A stretch of 64,000 nucleotides of DNA from Thermocatellispora tengchongensis (GTDB taxonomy: Bacteria > Actinomycetota > Actinomycetes > Streptosporangiales > Streptosporangiaceae): the NCBI RefSeq assembly GCF_014202315.1, contig NZ_JACHGN010000011.1, positions 248,001 through 312,000 of the forward strand, written 5' to 3'. The first letter of the stretch is position 1, and each line of letters begins with the position of its first letter. Of this stretch, positions 8,893-19,962 are shown one piece after another. A program made the position numbers and the translations under genes. A model generated the notes under the pieces. The model made no database searches. It worked only from the letters and a program-made list of their open reading frames with translations, and was not told where the DNA came from.

Positions 8893-11015
8893 ACCCCGAC
8901 GGCATCACGGCCGCCGTAGGCGAGTCACGGCCGCGGATCGAGGGCCGCCTCAAGGTCACCGGCGCCGCCCGCTACACCGCGGACGTGCCGGTGGCCGGCC
9001 TCGCTCACGGCTGGGTGGTCACGGCGACGGTGTCCCGCGGCCGGATCCGGGACATCGACGCCGGCGAGGCTCTCGCCCAGCCGGGAGTACTGGGCGTGCT
9101 CGACCATCGCAACGCGCGGCGTCTCAACCCCGACGCCGGCCAGTACTTCGGCCCCGACCGCAGCCTCCCGCTGCTGCAGGACGAGGTCGTCGCCTACGCG
9201 GGCCGTCCCATCGCGCTCGTGGTGGCGGAGACGCCCGAGCAGGCACGTGCGGCGGCGGCCACGGTGCGGGTGACCTACGACGCCGAGCCCCACGACATCG
9301 AGTTCTCCCTGGCCCACCCGGCCGCGCGCCCCGCGTCCACCCTGTTCGGCCCGGAGGCCGACACCGGTGACCTGGAGGCCGAGCTCGCGGCGTCCGCGCT
9401 GGTGGTGGACGAGGTGTACCACACGCCGGAAGAGAACCACAGCGCCATGGAGCCGCATGTCGCGACCGCGTGGTGGCAGGACGGCCATCTCCACGCCCTC
9501 GACTCCGACCAGGGGCCGTTCGGGATCTCCCAGGTGATGGCCTCGCTCTTCCTCATCGACCCGGAGCGGGCGCACATCCGCGCCGAGCACGTCGGCGGCG
9601 GGTTCGGCGGCAAGACCGTCTGCGGGCCGCAGCTCATCCTCGCCGCGATGGCCGCCGAGCATTTCGGACGGCCGGTACGCGTCGCCCTCACCCGCAGGCA
9701 GGTCTTCCTCGCGACCGGGTCCCGGCCGCCGACCGAGCAGCGCGTCCGGATCGGCGCCGACGCCGACGGGCGGTTCCGGGCCGTCCACCACCACGCGGCG
9801 TTCGCGCTGTCGCCTCTGGCGGAGTACATCGAGTGGTGCACCGAGCAGGCCCGTACGCTGTACGCGGCACCGGCGATCCGCACGGAGCTGACCGCGGTGC
9901 CCCTCGACCTCCTGCCCCCGTGCTCCATGCGAGGCCCGGGCGCGACACCCGGTTCGTTCGCCTTCGAGTCCGCCGTTGACGAGGTGGCCGAGCGGCTGGG
10001 GATCGACCCGCTGAGACTGCGGCTGCTCAACCAGCCCGAGGTCGGCCCGGTGTCCGGCCGCCCGTTCAGCAGCCGCCGCCTGGTCGCGTGCCTTCAGGAG
10101 GGCGCGCGCCGGTTCGGCTGGGCACAGCGCGACCCCCGCCCCCGGGTCCGCAGGGAGGGCGACCTGCTCGTCGGCACCGGCGTGGCCGCCGTCGCGTTCA
10201 TCGCCGGGGTCTTCCCCTCCTCTGCGACGATCACCGCGGAGACCGACGGGACCTTCTCCGTCAGGATCGGCGCGACCGACATCGGCACCGGAGCGCGTAC
10301 CGCGCTGATCGCGGTGGCCGCGGACGCCCTCGGCGTCGGCGTCGAGCGGATCCGCATGCACATCGGCGACAGCGACCTCGGCATGGCCGCGGGGGCCGGC
10401 GGATCCCGCGGCACGACGTCATGCGCGTTCGCCATCGTCGAGACCGCGAAGGCCCTGCGCGAGAAGCTCGCCGGCGCCACCACGCCGGTCACCGCGTCGG
10501 TCGACACCACACCACTGATCAACTGGCGGCCGGACGAGGACCGCTACACCTACAGTGCCGTGTTCGCCGAGGTCACGGTCGATGTGGCGACCGGAGAGGT
10601 GCGCGTACGCCGGTTGCTCGGCATGTTCGCCGTGGGTCGCGTGATCAATCCGCTGCTGGCCCGCAGCCAGTTGATCGGCGGCATGATCGGCGGCCTGTCG
10701 ATGGCGCTGCACGAGGAGGGGGTCCGCGACCCGGTCACGGGCCGCCTCGTCACCGCCGACTTCGCCGGCTACCACATCTCCGCCCATGCCGACGTGCCCG
10801 GCATCGAGGCCGACTTCGTGGCCGACTACGAGCCCCAGGATCCGTCCGGGTTCAACGGCCTCGGTGAGATCGGCAACGCCGGCGTCGCCGCGGCGATCGC
10901 CAACGCGGTGTGGCACGCCACCGGCACCCGCCACCGGACGTTGCCGATCAGCCTCGGCCGCGTCGTCGAGTCCGTGGCGGCCCAGGACCGCCCGCAGGCC
11001 GTCGGCGTCGCCTGA
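8889..11015 (+). CDS. Molybdenum hydroxylase, molybdopterin-binding catalytic subunit (PaoC/YagR-like)
   Basis: The large subunit has 708 residues and binds the molybdenum cofactor. The N-terminal a/b hammerhead starts RIEGRLKVTGAARYTAD. Moco-binding loops are visible as GGGFGGKTVCG and SMRGPGATPGSFAFE, and GATDIGTGARTAL follows. The catalytic Glu lies in FNGLGEIGNAG near the C-terminus. The start ATG 8889 overlaps the previous stop and has GGAGAGGAG upstream; a longer reading from 8694 is only the antecedent frame. The substrate is probably an aldehyde or N-heterocycle and is not determinable here. No XdhC-type maturation gene is present nearby. Confidence 0.93.
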   Translation: MNPDGITAAVGESRPRIEGRLKVTGAARYTADVPVAGLAHGWVVTATVSRGRIRDIDAGEALAQPGVLGVLDHRNARRLNPDAGQYFGPDRSLPLLQDEVVAYAGRPIALVVAETPEQARAAAATVRVTYDAEPHDIEFSLAHPAARPASTLFGPEADTGDLEAELAASALVVDEVYHTPEENHSAMEPHVATAWWQDGHLHALDSDQGPFGISQVMASLFLIDPERAHIRAEHVGGGFGGKTVCGPQLILAAMAAEHFGRPVRVALTRRQVFLATGSRPPTEQRVRIGADADGRFRAVHHHAAFALSPLAEYIEWCTEQARTLYAAPAIRTELTAVPLDLLPPCSMRGPGATPGSFAFESAVDEVAERLGIDPLRLRLLNQPEVGPVSGRPFSSRRLVACLQEGARRFGWAQRDPRPRVRREGDLLVGTGVAAVAFIAGVFPSSATITAETDGTFSVRIGATDIGTGARTALIAVAADALGVGVERIRMHIGDSDLGMAAGAGGSRGTTSCAFAIVETAKALREKLAGATTPVTASVDTTPLINWRPDEDRYTYSAVFAEVTVDVATGEVRVRRLLGMFAVGRVINPLLARSQLIGGMIGGLSMALHEEGVRDPVTGRLVTADFAGYHISAHADVPGIEADFVADYEPQDPSGFNGLGEIGNAGVAAAIANAVWHATGTRHRTLPISLGRVVESVAAQDRPQAVGVA

Positions 11016-11088
11016 GCCGCGGCCGTTCCCGGACGCCGCACGGCGGGCGGGCCGGTCGATCGACATGCGAATCAGCACCGGCAGGGAC

Positions 11089-11137
11089 GTCTTGAGGAGG
11101 CGGCGAAACTTTCCAAAATCGTCAAGACCGCCTCCTC
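11089..11137. terminator. Hairpin with two alternative stems between the convergent operon ends
   Basis: GAGGAGGCGG (11094-11103) pairs perfectly with CCGCCTCCTC (11128-11137) around a 24-nt loop. An alternative pairing, GTCTTGA (11089-11095) with TCAAGAC (11122-11128), shares bases with the first, so the two are mutually exclusive. There is no T-tract. It lies between the molybdenum hydroxylase stop and the converging LacI gene, so a bidirectional terminator is plausible. The loop contains the xylan-operator-like CGAAACTTTCC (11104-11114); a second GGAAACTTTCG lies at 11191-11201. The rest of 11016-11278 holds nothing else I can identify. Confidence 0.4.
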
Positions 11138-11278
11138 GGGACGACAGGATGCCCGCTCGGCGCCGCCCCTGACTCTTTCGGTGATTGGACGGAAACTTTC
11201 GGCTGCGCCGTACGGCGCCGGCCGGATGCCGGGGCGCCGTACGCCGGTGCGGGCAACTGGTCCCGGCCGGCGGCCGGC

Positions 11279-13950
<2,672 letters not shown>

Positions 13951-14109
13951 CGACATCGACCATCTGAAGCCCCCGGCATGACCGGCGTCGAGGTGAACCG
14001 ACCGAGGTGGGCGGCTCGGTGGCTCACCACGGCGTCGGCCGGGGGCACGGTGCCGGACCTCAAGGGCTGAGCCGGCCATCTACGACACGACGATCGCGCA
14101 GAGGAACCC

Positions 14110-14346
14110 ATGACCTACGTAGACGCGCCGGGTTTCGCACCATGGCGAGCCCGCGACCTCCCCATCGGCGGACGCGTGGAGGCCCTGCCGGCGCAGATGC
14201 CCCTGGACCGCTCCGGCATCCCCGCGATCGCGCACGAGGAGTGCCCCGTGTCCGGCGACGACACCCCGGGCACCGCCGAGGCCGCTGCCCTGGCCATGGA
14301 CTCCGACCTCGTACTGCTGTCCGCCGGCCGGGCGCGATCGTGCTGA
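14110..14346 (+). pseudogene. Relic of a GH3 beta-xylosidase
   Basis: A 78-codon frame starts DAPGFAPWRARDLPIGGRVE, then ALPAQMPLDRSGIPAIAHEE. This recalls the GH3 start ...RVEALLAQMTLEEK directly joined to the GIPAIAHEEC motif, which normally lies about 80 residues later. The end, AEAAALAMDSDLVLLSAG, resembles a segment of the second GH3 domain. The order fits a roughly 750-residue GH3 enzyme that lost its catalytic centre through internal deletions. It sits between a GH10 xylanase and a GH43 enzyme, where a beta-xylosidase would be expected. AGAGGAA lies upstream of the ATG, so a short peptide could still be made. Confidence 0.5.
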
Positions 14347-15896
14347 TCTCCGTGCGGACCTACGACAACCCGGTGATCGGCGGATTCCATCCCGACCCCA
14401 GTGTGTGCCGGGTCGGCGAAGACTACTACCTGGTGTGCTCCAGCTTCGAATACTTCCCCGGAGTGCCGATCTTCCACAGCCGCGACCTGGTCCACTGGCG
14501 CCAGATCGGCAACGTGCTCGACCGGCCGTCCCAGCTCCATCTGCCGGACGACGTGCCCGCCTCCCGCGGGATCTACGCGCCCACCATCCGCCACCACGAC
14601 GACCGGTTCTACATGATCACGACCAACGTGAGCGGCCGCGGCAACTTCCTCGTCACCGCCGACCGCCCCGAAGGCCCCTGGTCGGACCCGGTCTGGCTCG
14701 ACCTGCCCGGCATCGACCCCGACCTGGCCTGGGACGACGAGGGCTCGTGCTGGTGCGCCACCTCCGGCAACCATGTGGCCCGCGTGGACCCGGTGACGGG
14801 GAAGGTGCTGGAGGGCCCGCTCCCCGTGTGGTCGGGCACCGGCGGCAAGTACCCCGAGGCGCCCCATCTGTTCCACATCGGCGAGTGGTGGTACCTGCTG
14901 ATGTCGGAGGGCGGCACCGAGCGCGCGCACGCCGTCTCGATCGCCCGCGCCCGCTCGCCGCGCGGCCCGTACGAGCCCTGCCCGGCCAACCCGATACTGA
15001 CCCACCGCGGCACCGACCGGCCGATCCAGAGCACCGGCCACGCCGACATGGTGCAGGCCGCCGACGGCACCTGGTGGATGGTCCTGCTCGGAACCCGCCC
15101 CCGCGGGCACACGCCCGAGTTCCACGTCCTCGGCCGCGAGACGTTCCTCACGCCCGTCCGATGGGTGGACGGGTGGCCGCTCGCCGGACCGGTCGAGGCA
15201 CGTCACGAGGCCCCCGCCGCCTGGCACCCCCTCCCTCCGCCACCGGTCCGGGACGACTTCGACACCGAGACGCCGGCACCGTACTGGATCTCGCCGCGGA
15301 GCCGCCCCGGCGGCTCCTGGTCGCTGACCGAACGGCCCGGCTGGCTGACGCTGCACGCCACCGGCCCCACGCTCGACCGTCCCGGGCACACCTTCTTCGG
15401 CCGGCGCCAGCAGCACCACGACTGCCGCGTCACCGCACGCCTCGAACCGGGCCAGGCCCGAGCGGGGCTGTCGGTACGGCTGGACGAGGCCCACCACTAC
15501 GACATCGAGGTGCACGACGGCGAGGCCAGTGTGATCGCCAGGATCGGCCCGCTGCGTCAGAGGGTGGCCAGGACGTCCGTACCCCCCGGACCGCTCACCC
15601 TCGTGATCCAGATCCGTACCGCTGAGACGCCTCCACCGGCCCCCACCCTGACGGGAGAGGCGGAAACCCGGCCGCTCGGCGTCGGCGTCCACGGGCCGGA
15701 TGTGATCGCCTTCGCCGCACGAGCAGGTGAGGAGTACGTCCACTTGGCCGAGCTGGACGGCCGATACCTGTCCACCGAGGTGGCCACCGGATTCACCGGG
15801 CGGGTGATCGGCATGTACGTCACCGAGGGCGTGGCGGCCTTCGACTGGTTCGACTACGAATGGAGTCACGATCCTTCCGCCGCACCTTGTCCGTGA
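14340..15896 (+). CDS. GH43-family beta-xylosidase/alpha-L-arabinofuranosidase
   Basis: The protein has 518 residues and no signal peptide, so it acts on imported xylo- or arabino-oligosaccharides. The five-bladed GH43 catalytic domain carries the general base D19 (GGFHPDPSV), a DPDLAWDDEG region (about D126) and the acid E173 (KYPEAPHLF). The C-terminal beta-sandwich (from about residue 310: DDFDTETPAPYWISPR) is the DUF1349/XynB_C-type domain that completes the active site in this subfamily. The start is either GTG 14340 or GTG 14352; there is no clear ribosome site, and the first overlaps the GH3 relic frame. Confidence 0.92.
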   Translation: MLISVRTYDNPVIGGFHPDPSVCRVGEDYYLVCSSFEYFPGVPIFHSRDLVHWRQIGNVLDRPSQLHLPDDVPASRGIYAPTIRHHDDRFYMITTNVSGRGNFLVTADRPEGPWSDPVWLDLPGIDPDLAWDDEGSCWCATSGNHVARVDPVTGKVLEGPLPVWSGTGGKYPEAPHLFHIGEWWYLLMSEGGTERAHAVSIARARSPRGPYEPCPANPILTHRGTDRPIQSTGHADMVQAADGTWWMVLLGTRPRGHTPEFHVLGRETFLTPVRWVDGWPLAGPVEARHEAPAAWHPLPPPPVRDDFDTETPAPYWISPRSRPGGSWSLTERPGWLTLHATGPTLDRPGHTFFGRRQQHHDCRVTARLEPGQARAGLSVRLDEAHHYDIEVHDGEASVIARIGPLRQRVARTSVPPGPLTLVIQIRTAETPPPAPTLTGEAETRPLGVGVHGPDVIAFAARAGEEYVHLAELDGRYLSTEVATGFTGRVIGMYVTEGVAAFDWFDYEWSHDPSAAPCP

Positions 15897-15977
15897 CGCC
15901 GTTCCGCCCGGACTGCGAGGACGCCACATGGGTGACAGATCGGCCGGACGGATGGCGCCCCTCACCGGTCGTACCGG

Positions 15978-16487
15978 TCACGCGGTCCCGGAGCGCCAGC
16001 CGTGCTTGATGAGCAGGTTCGCGGCGTCCTCGGCCACGTCGCGATCGGTCACGATGTCGTACTTGTCCGCCACCAGGGCGCTGCGGGAGACGTAGCCGCC
16101 GCGCCTCCGGCCGACCAGGTAGGCGCCCAGCCCGAAGGCGGCGCCGGACAGCGCGCCGTACAGGATGCCTCCGAGCACGAGCAGCGGCGCCGGGCCGGAC
16201 GCGATCAGGGCCGTCAGCAGGCCGGCCGCGAGGCCGAACCACGTGCCCGCGGCGGCGCCGGCGCCGGCGGCGCGCGGCCAGGTGAGCCGGGCCAGCACGG
16301 TCTCGACCAGACGCAGATCCGAGCCCACGATGGCGGCCTTGGCGACGGGGAATCCCTCCCCGGCCAGGAAGTCCAGGGCCCGGCGGGCCTGCTCGTATGT
16401 GGCGTAGGACCCGGCCACCACCCGGTCGCCGAGGCCGGGCGTGCCGCCGGGAGCGTACGCCGTGGGGGCGGGGGTCAGCAGTGCCAC
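15978..16487 (-). CDS. General stress protein 17M-like membrane-associated protein
   Basis: The protein has 169 residues. An N-terminal GSP17M-like fold (VVAGSYATYEQARRALDFLA, then GEGFPVAKAAIVGSDLRLVE) is followed by two Gly/Ala-rich hydrophobic helices at about 85-130 and a C-terminal ALVADKYDIVTDRDVAEDAA. Actinomycete homologues of this layout are usually annotated as general stress or magnesium-transporter-like proteins; the function is unproven. The start GTG 16487 is preceded by AAGGAGG with 4-nt spacing; the longer ATG at 16514 would place that ribosome site inside the gene. Confidence 0.7.
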   Translation of the reverse strand: MALLTPAPTAYAPGGTPGLGDRVVAGSYATYEQARRALDFLAGEGFPVAKAAIVGSDLRLVETVLARLTWPRAAGAGAAAGTWFGLAAGLLTALIASGPAPLLVLGGILYGALSGAAFGLGAYLVGRRRGGYVSRSALVADKYDIVTDRDVAEDAANLLIKHGWRSGTA

Positions 16488-16512
16488 ACATCCTCCTTCA
16501 TGAAGCGAACCC

Positions 16513-17166
16513 ATGAACCGGGCTCATGAACCGGGCTCACGAGCCGAACGGATAGGCCGGGCCCGGCTGCCAGAGCGGCCGCGACGGACGGGTGTCCACC
16601 TCGCCGTCGGGCTTGCCGGGCGCCGCGTCCGGCAGGTACGCGGGCGCGACGAGCTGGTGTGGAACATGGCCGACGTGGCCTACGGCGAGGAGGGCCACCC
16701 GGCCGGCGCCCGGCTCACCCGGCGCGAGCGGCTGGAGACGGTCGCCAGGGCGCTGTGGCGCGTCTACCGGAGGCATCCCTGGCTGCCGCACCTGACCCCG
16801 CTCGGCCGGCCCCTCCCCCTGCCGGGGGTGGCCGCCCACGGCGAGCAACTGCTGACCGCCCTCGACGGCCTCGGCCTGGAACCGGCGGCCATGCTCGACA
16901 TCGAGATCCTGATCTACTCCTACGTGCAGGGACTGGCCGTGCACCTGGAGCGGGAGGCCCAGGCGATGTCGGCCACCGGCCTGTCGGAGCAGCAGTGGCT
17001 GGACCGGCAGCTCACGGGGCTGAACGCGATAGCGGCCTCGAACCGCTTCCCGCGGTTCGCCAGTCTGATCAGATCGCTGGACGCGCAGGGCTACGACTTC
17101 GACCTCGACAAGCTCTTCGAGTTCGGCCTCGCCACGCTCCTCGACGGCCTGGCCCTGGACGGGTAG
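16513..17166 (+). pseudogene. TetR-family regulator lacking its DNA-binding domain
   Basis: From about 16645 on, the frame encodes a TetR C-terminal ligand-binding domain of the actinomycete TetR_C_1 type (DELVWNMADVAYGE ... WLPHLTPLGRPLPLPGVAAH ... FEFGLATLLDGL, about 170 residues). The upstream part (RTGVHLAVGLAGRRVRQVRG) does not contain the tri-helical HTH, which normally directly precedes KDEL. Most of the HTH seems deleted. The frame is open from ATG 16513, but no typical start or ribosome site fits. It is likely an inactive remnant; a short HTH-less regulator cannot be excluded. Confidence 0.6.
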
Positions 17167-17302
17167 CCCCGCGGGCGCTCGCGCGGCGGCAGGGGTCGTC
17201 GCCGCGGTTCGATGACGGCGGGGTAGTCCAGGTCGTACCAGTCGATGGCGAAGTGGCAGCGGCTCCAGCCGAACGGGATGCCCCAAATGCCTACAGGAAA
17301 AG

Positions 17303-17332
17303 TGGACAATAGCCGCGCCTACCGCCTACGAT
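17303..17332 (+). promoter_or_regulatory. Promoter of the sugar ABC transporter operon, leaderless type
   Basis: TGGACA (17303-17308), an 18-bp spacer and TACGAT (17327-17332) lie directly upstream of the GTG at 17339. Transcription starting 6-7 nt after the -10 would begin at the start codon, consistent with no Shine-Dalgarno sequence. Confidence 0.55.
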
Positions 17333-17338
17333 CCGCGT

Positions 17339-18433
17339 GTGAGACCCGCACGACTCCTCGGGGCCGCCTTCCTGCTCAGCGCTTTCGCGCTCGCCGGCTG
17401 CTCCCAGGGCACCACCGCAGCCCCCGCCTCCCCGTCCTCCGCTCCCCCGGCCACCGGACCGGCCGGCCCCACCGCGCCGGTGCCGCCGAAGTTCGCGTCC
17501 GGGGAGGTCAGGATCGCGCTGGTGCGCCAGTTGTCCTCCGGCGACTACTTCGAGCAGTGGCTGGCCGGCGCCCAGGCCGAGGCCAAGGCGCTCAACGTGA
17601 CGCTGGAGGTGTCGAGCGGCGACGGCAACAACGACAAACAGGCGCTCAACCTGGAGCAGGCCGTCAACCAGAAGGCCGATGCGATCATCGTGGACCACGG
17701 CTTCGCGCAGACCGTGCAGCCCGCGATCAGGAAGGCGGCCGACGCCGGCATCCCGCTCGTCGCCTTCGACGTCGATCCGGGGACCGACAAGGCCGTGGTG
17801 CTCTCCCAGGACGACCACCGGATCGCCGAGCAGGCGCTGGGCGCGCTGAAGGCCGACACCGGGGGCGCCGGCGAGGTGGTCTACGTGTACGTCGCCGGCT
17901 TCGCGCCGCTGGACCGGCGCAACGAGACCTGGACCCAGTTCAAGAAGGACAACCCGGGCATCGAACAGGTCGCCCAGATCGGCGTGGTGAACAGTTCCAC
18001 CGCCTCGGCGGTCGCCGACCAGGCCAAGGCCGCGCTTCAGGCCAACCCGGGCGTGAAGGCGATCTTCGCGCCGTACGACGAGTTCGCCAAGGGCGCCGCG
18101 CTGGCCGTCAAGGAGCTGGGCCTTCAGGACAAGGTCAAGGTCTACGGCGCCGACGTCTCGACCGCCGACATCGCCGTGATGACCGAGCCGGGCAGCCCGT
18201 GGGTGGCCACCGCCGCCACCGACCCGTCCAACGTCGGCCGCGTCGCCGTACGCGCCGCCGCCCTGCTCGCGGCCGGGCAGGACGTCGCCGCCGAGCTGAA
18301 GGTGCCGCCCGCGCTCATCACGCAGAAGCAGTTGCGCGATGGCCGCATCGCCAACATGGAGCAGCTCAACCAGGCCATCCCCGCCCTGCGCACCCCCGAC
18401 GTGGCCCGCGTCCCCTGGGCGCCGTCGTCGTGA
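17339..18433 (+). CDS. Sugar ABC transporter substrate-binding lipoprotein (RbsB-like)
   Basis: The 364-residue lipoprotein has a lipobox (FALAGC, Cys at 21) and a Ser/Ala/Pro-rich linker. The type I periplasmic binding fold (Peripla_BP_4) starts RIALVRQLSSGDYFEQWLAG; the motifs IIVDHGFAQTVQPAIRKAAD and GIPLVAFDVDP are typical of ribose/xylose-type pentose or hexose binders. It is the first gene of a three-gene importer and overlaps the ATPase gene by 4 bp (GTGA). The GTG start is supported by the leaderless promoter. The ligand is unknown; proximity to xylan genes makes a pentose plausible. Confidence 0.9.
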   Translation: MRPARLLGAAFLLSAFALAGCSQGTTAAPASPSSAPPATGPAGPTAPVPPKFASGEVRIALVRQLSSGDYFEQWLAGAQAEAKALNVTLEVSSGDGNNDKQALNLEQAVNQKADAIIVDHGFAQTVQPAIRKAADAGIPLVAFDVDPGTDKAVVLSQDDHRIAEQALGALKADTGGAGEVVYVYVAGFAPLDRRNETWTQFKKDNPGIEQVAQIGVVNSSTASAVADQAKAALQANPGVKAIFAPYDEFAKGAALAVKELGLQDKVKVYGADVSTADIAVMTEPGSPWVATAATDPSNVGRVAVRAAALLAAGQDVAAELKVPPALITQKQLRDGRIANMEQLNQAIPALRTPDVARVPWAPSS

Positions 18434-19962
18434 CGGCGCCGGTACCCCCGCCCGTCGTCGCGGTGTCCGGTCTGGCCAGGTCGTACGGGGCGACCCGGGC
18501 GCTCGACGGCGTCACGCTGGAGGTGCGCCCAGGGGAGATCGCCGGGCTGATCGGCGCGAACGGCGCGGGCAAGTCCACCCTGATCAAGGTGCTGTCGGGC
18601 GCCGTGCGGCCGAGCGCGGGCACGATCACCCTGGACGGCCGGCCGTTCGCGCCGGCCGGGCCCCTGGACGCCCAGGCGGCGGGCGTGCAGACCGTGCACC
18701 AGAACATCGACGACGGCGTGGTCTTCGGCGCCACCGTGGCCGAGAACCTGACCTTGGACTCCATCGCCCGGCGCGGCGGGCGATGGTTCAGCACGCCCGC
18801 GCGGATCAGGGCCGAGGCCGGCGCGGTCGCGGAGGCGGCCGGGCTGGCGCTGCCGCTCGACGCGCCCGTGGAGACCCTGCCGGCCGGGGCCCGCCAGCAG
18901 ATCGTGATCGCCCGCGCGCTGGCGCGTCGGGCCCGGCTGCTCATCCTGGACGAGCCGACCTCCACCCTGTCCGCGGCCGAGGCGGACGCGCTGGCGCGGA
19001 AGGTGCGCCGGGCCGCCGCGTCGGGGGTCGCGGTCCTGTACGTCTCGCATCGCCTGGCCGAGATCGAGAGCCTGTGCGACCGGGTGATCGTGCTGCGGGA
19101 CGGCCGCGTACGCCGTGTCTTCACCGCTCCGCTGCGCCGTGCGGCGATCGTGGAGGCGATGCTGGGCGAGTTCGCCGCACCCGTCGCACCCGTCGATGCC
19201 GCCGCACCCGCCGATCGCGCCGGGAGAAGGACGGTCGGCGCCGCCGTGCTGACGGCCGCCGGCGTGCGCGCGGCCCCGGGCGGCACGCCCTTCGACCTGG
19301 ACCTGCGCGAAGGGGAGGTGCTGGGCGTGACCGGGCTGCTCGGCTCGGGCAAGACCGGACTGCTGCAACAGCTCGGCGGCGCGCGCCCTCTCGTGTCGGG
19401 GGAGATGAGGCTGTGCGGCGCGCCGTACCGGCCCGCGCACCCCCGCGCCGCGATCGCCGCCGGGGTCGCCTACGCCGCGGAGGAGCGCTCGGCCCAGGCG
19501 ATCGTGCCCGGCTGGTCGGTACGCGCGCACGTGACGCTGCCCACCCTGCGCGCGCACAGCCGCGCCGGGCTGCTCTCGCGCCGCTCGGAGACCGCGGCGG
19601 CCCGGCGCGTGTCCGCCCGCTTCGGGGTGAAGGGGCCCGGCGCGGAGGCCCCCATCGAGACGCTTTCGGGCGGCAACCAGCAGAAGGTCGTGGTGGGCCG
19701 GTGGCTGGAGGCGGCCCCGAGGGTGTTGCTGCTCGACGAGCCGTTCCGCGGCGTGGACGTGGGCGCGCGCGCCGACATCGGCCGCGTGGTCCGCGAGGCG
19801 GGGACGATGGCCGTGGTGGTGGCGTCCTCGGACCCGCAGGAGATCGTCGAGGTGGCCGACCGGGTCCTGGTGCTGCACGAGGGGTCGCCGGCGGGGGAAC
19901 TGCGCGCCGCCGAGGCCACGCCCGAGCGCCTGGCGGCGCTGATGTCGGGAGGCGCCGCGTGA
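18430..19962 (+). CDS. Sugar ABC transporter ATP-binding protein (RbsA-like, two NBDs)
   Basis: The protein has 510 residues and two nucleotide-binding domains. NBD1 has a Walker A at GANGAGKST and a Walker B/D-loop at LLILDEPTSTLS, but its signature is degenerate (LPAGARQQIVIARAL). NBD2 has a Walker-A-like GLLGSGKTGLL, a full signature LSGGNQQKVVVGRW and Walker B LLLDEPFRGVDVG. This asymmetry is usual in the CUT2 sugar family. It energises the permease encoded next; the start GTG 18430 and the stop overlap both neighbours by 4 bp. Confidence 0.93.
   Translation: MTAPVPPPVVAVSGLARSYGATRALDGVTLEVRPGEIAGLIGANGAGKSTLIKVLSGAVRPSAGTITLDGRPFAPAGPLDAQAAGVQTVHQNIDDGVVFGATVAENLTLDSIARRGGRWFSTPARIRAEAGAVAEAAGLALPLDAPVETLPAGARQQIVIARALARRARLLILDEPTSTLSAAEADALARKVRRAAASGVAVLYVSHRLAEIESLCDRVIVLRDGRVRRVFTAPLRRAAIVEAMLGEFAAPVAPVDAAAPADRAGRRTVGAAVLTAAGVRAAPGGTPFDLDLREGEVLGVTGLLGSGKTGLLQQLGGARPLVSGEMRLCGAPYRPAHPRAAIAAGVAYAAEERSAQAIVPGWSVRAHVTLPTLRAHSRAGLLSRRSETAAARRVSARFGVKGPGAEAPIETLSGGNQQKVVVGRWLEAAPRVLLLDEPFRGVDVGARADIGRVVREAGTMAVVVASSDPQEIVEVADRVLVLHEGSPAGELRAAEATPERLAALMSGGAA

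Noticed and set aside
13951-14069. Possible C-terminus of a sugar ABC permease (ARWLTTASAGGTVPDLKG)
   Set aside because: It only loosely resembles permease tails, and no membrane segment precedes it.
17091-17309. Minus-strand 72-codon frame (GIPFGWSRCHFAIDWYDLDY)
   Set aside because: The non-random look suggests a gene fragment, but there is no ribosome site, family or intact start; it overlaps the TetR relic and the importer promoter.
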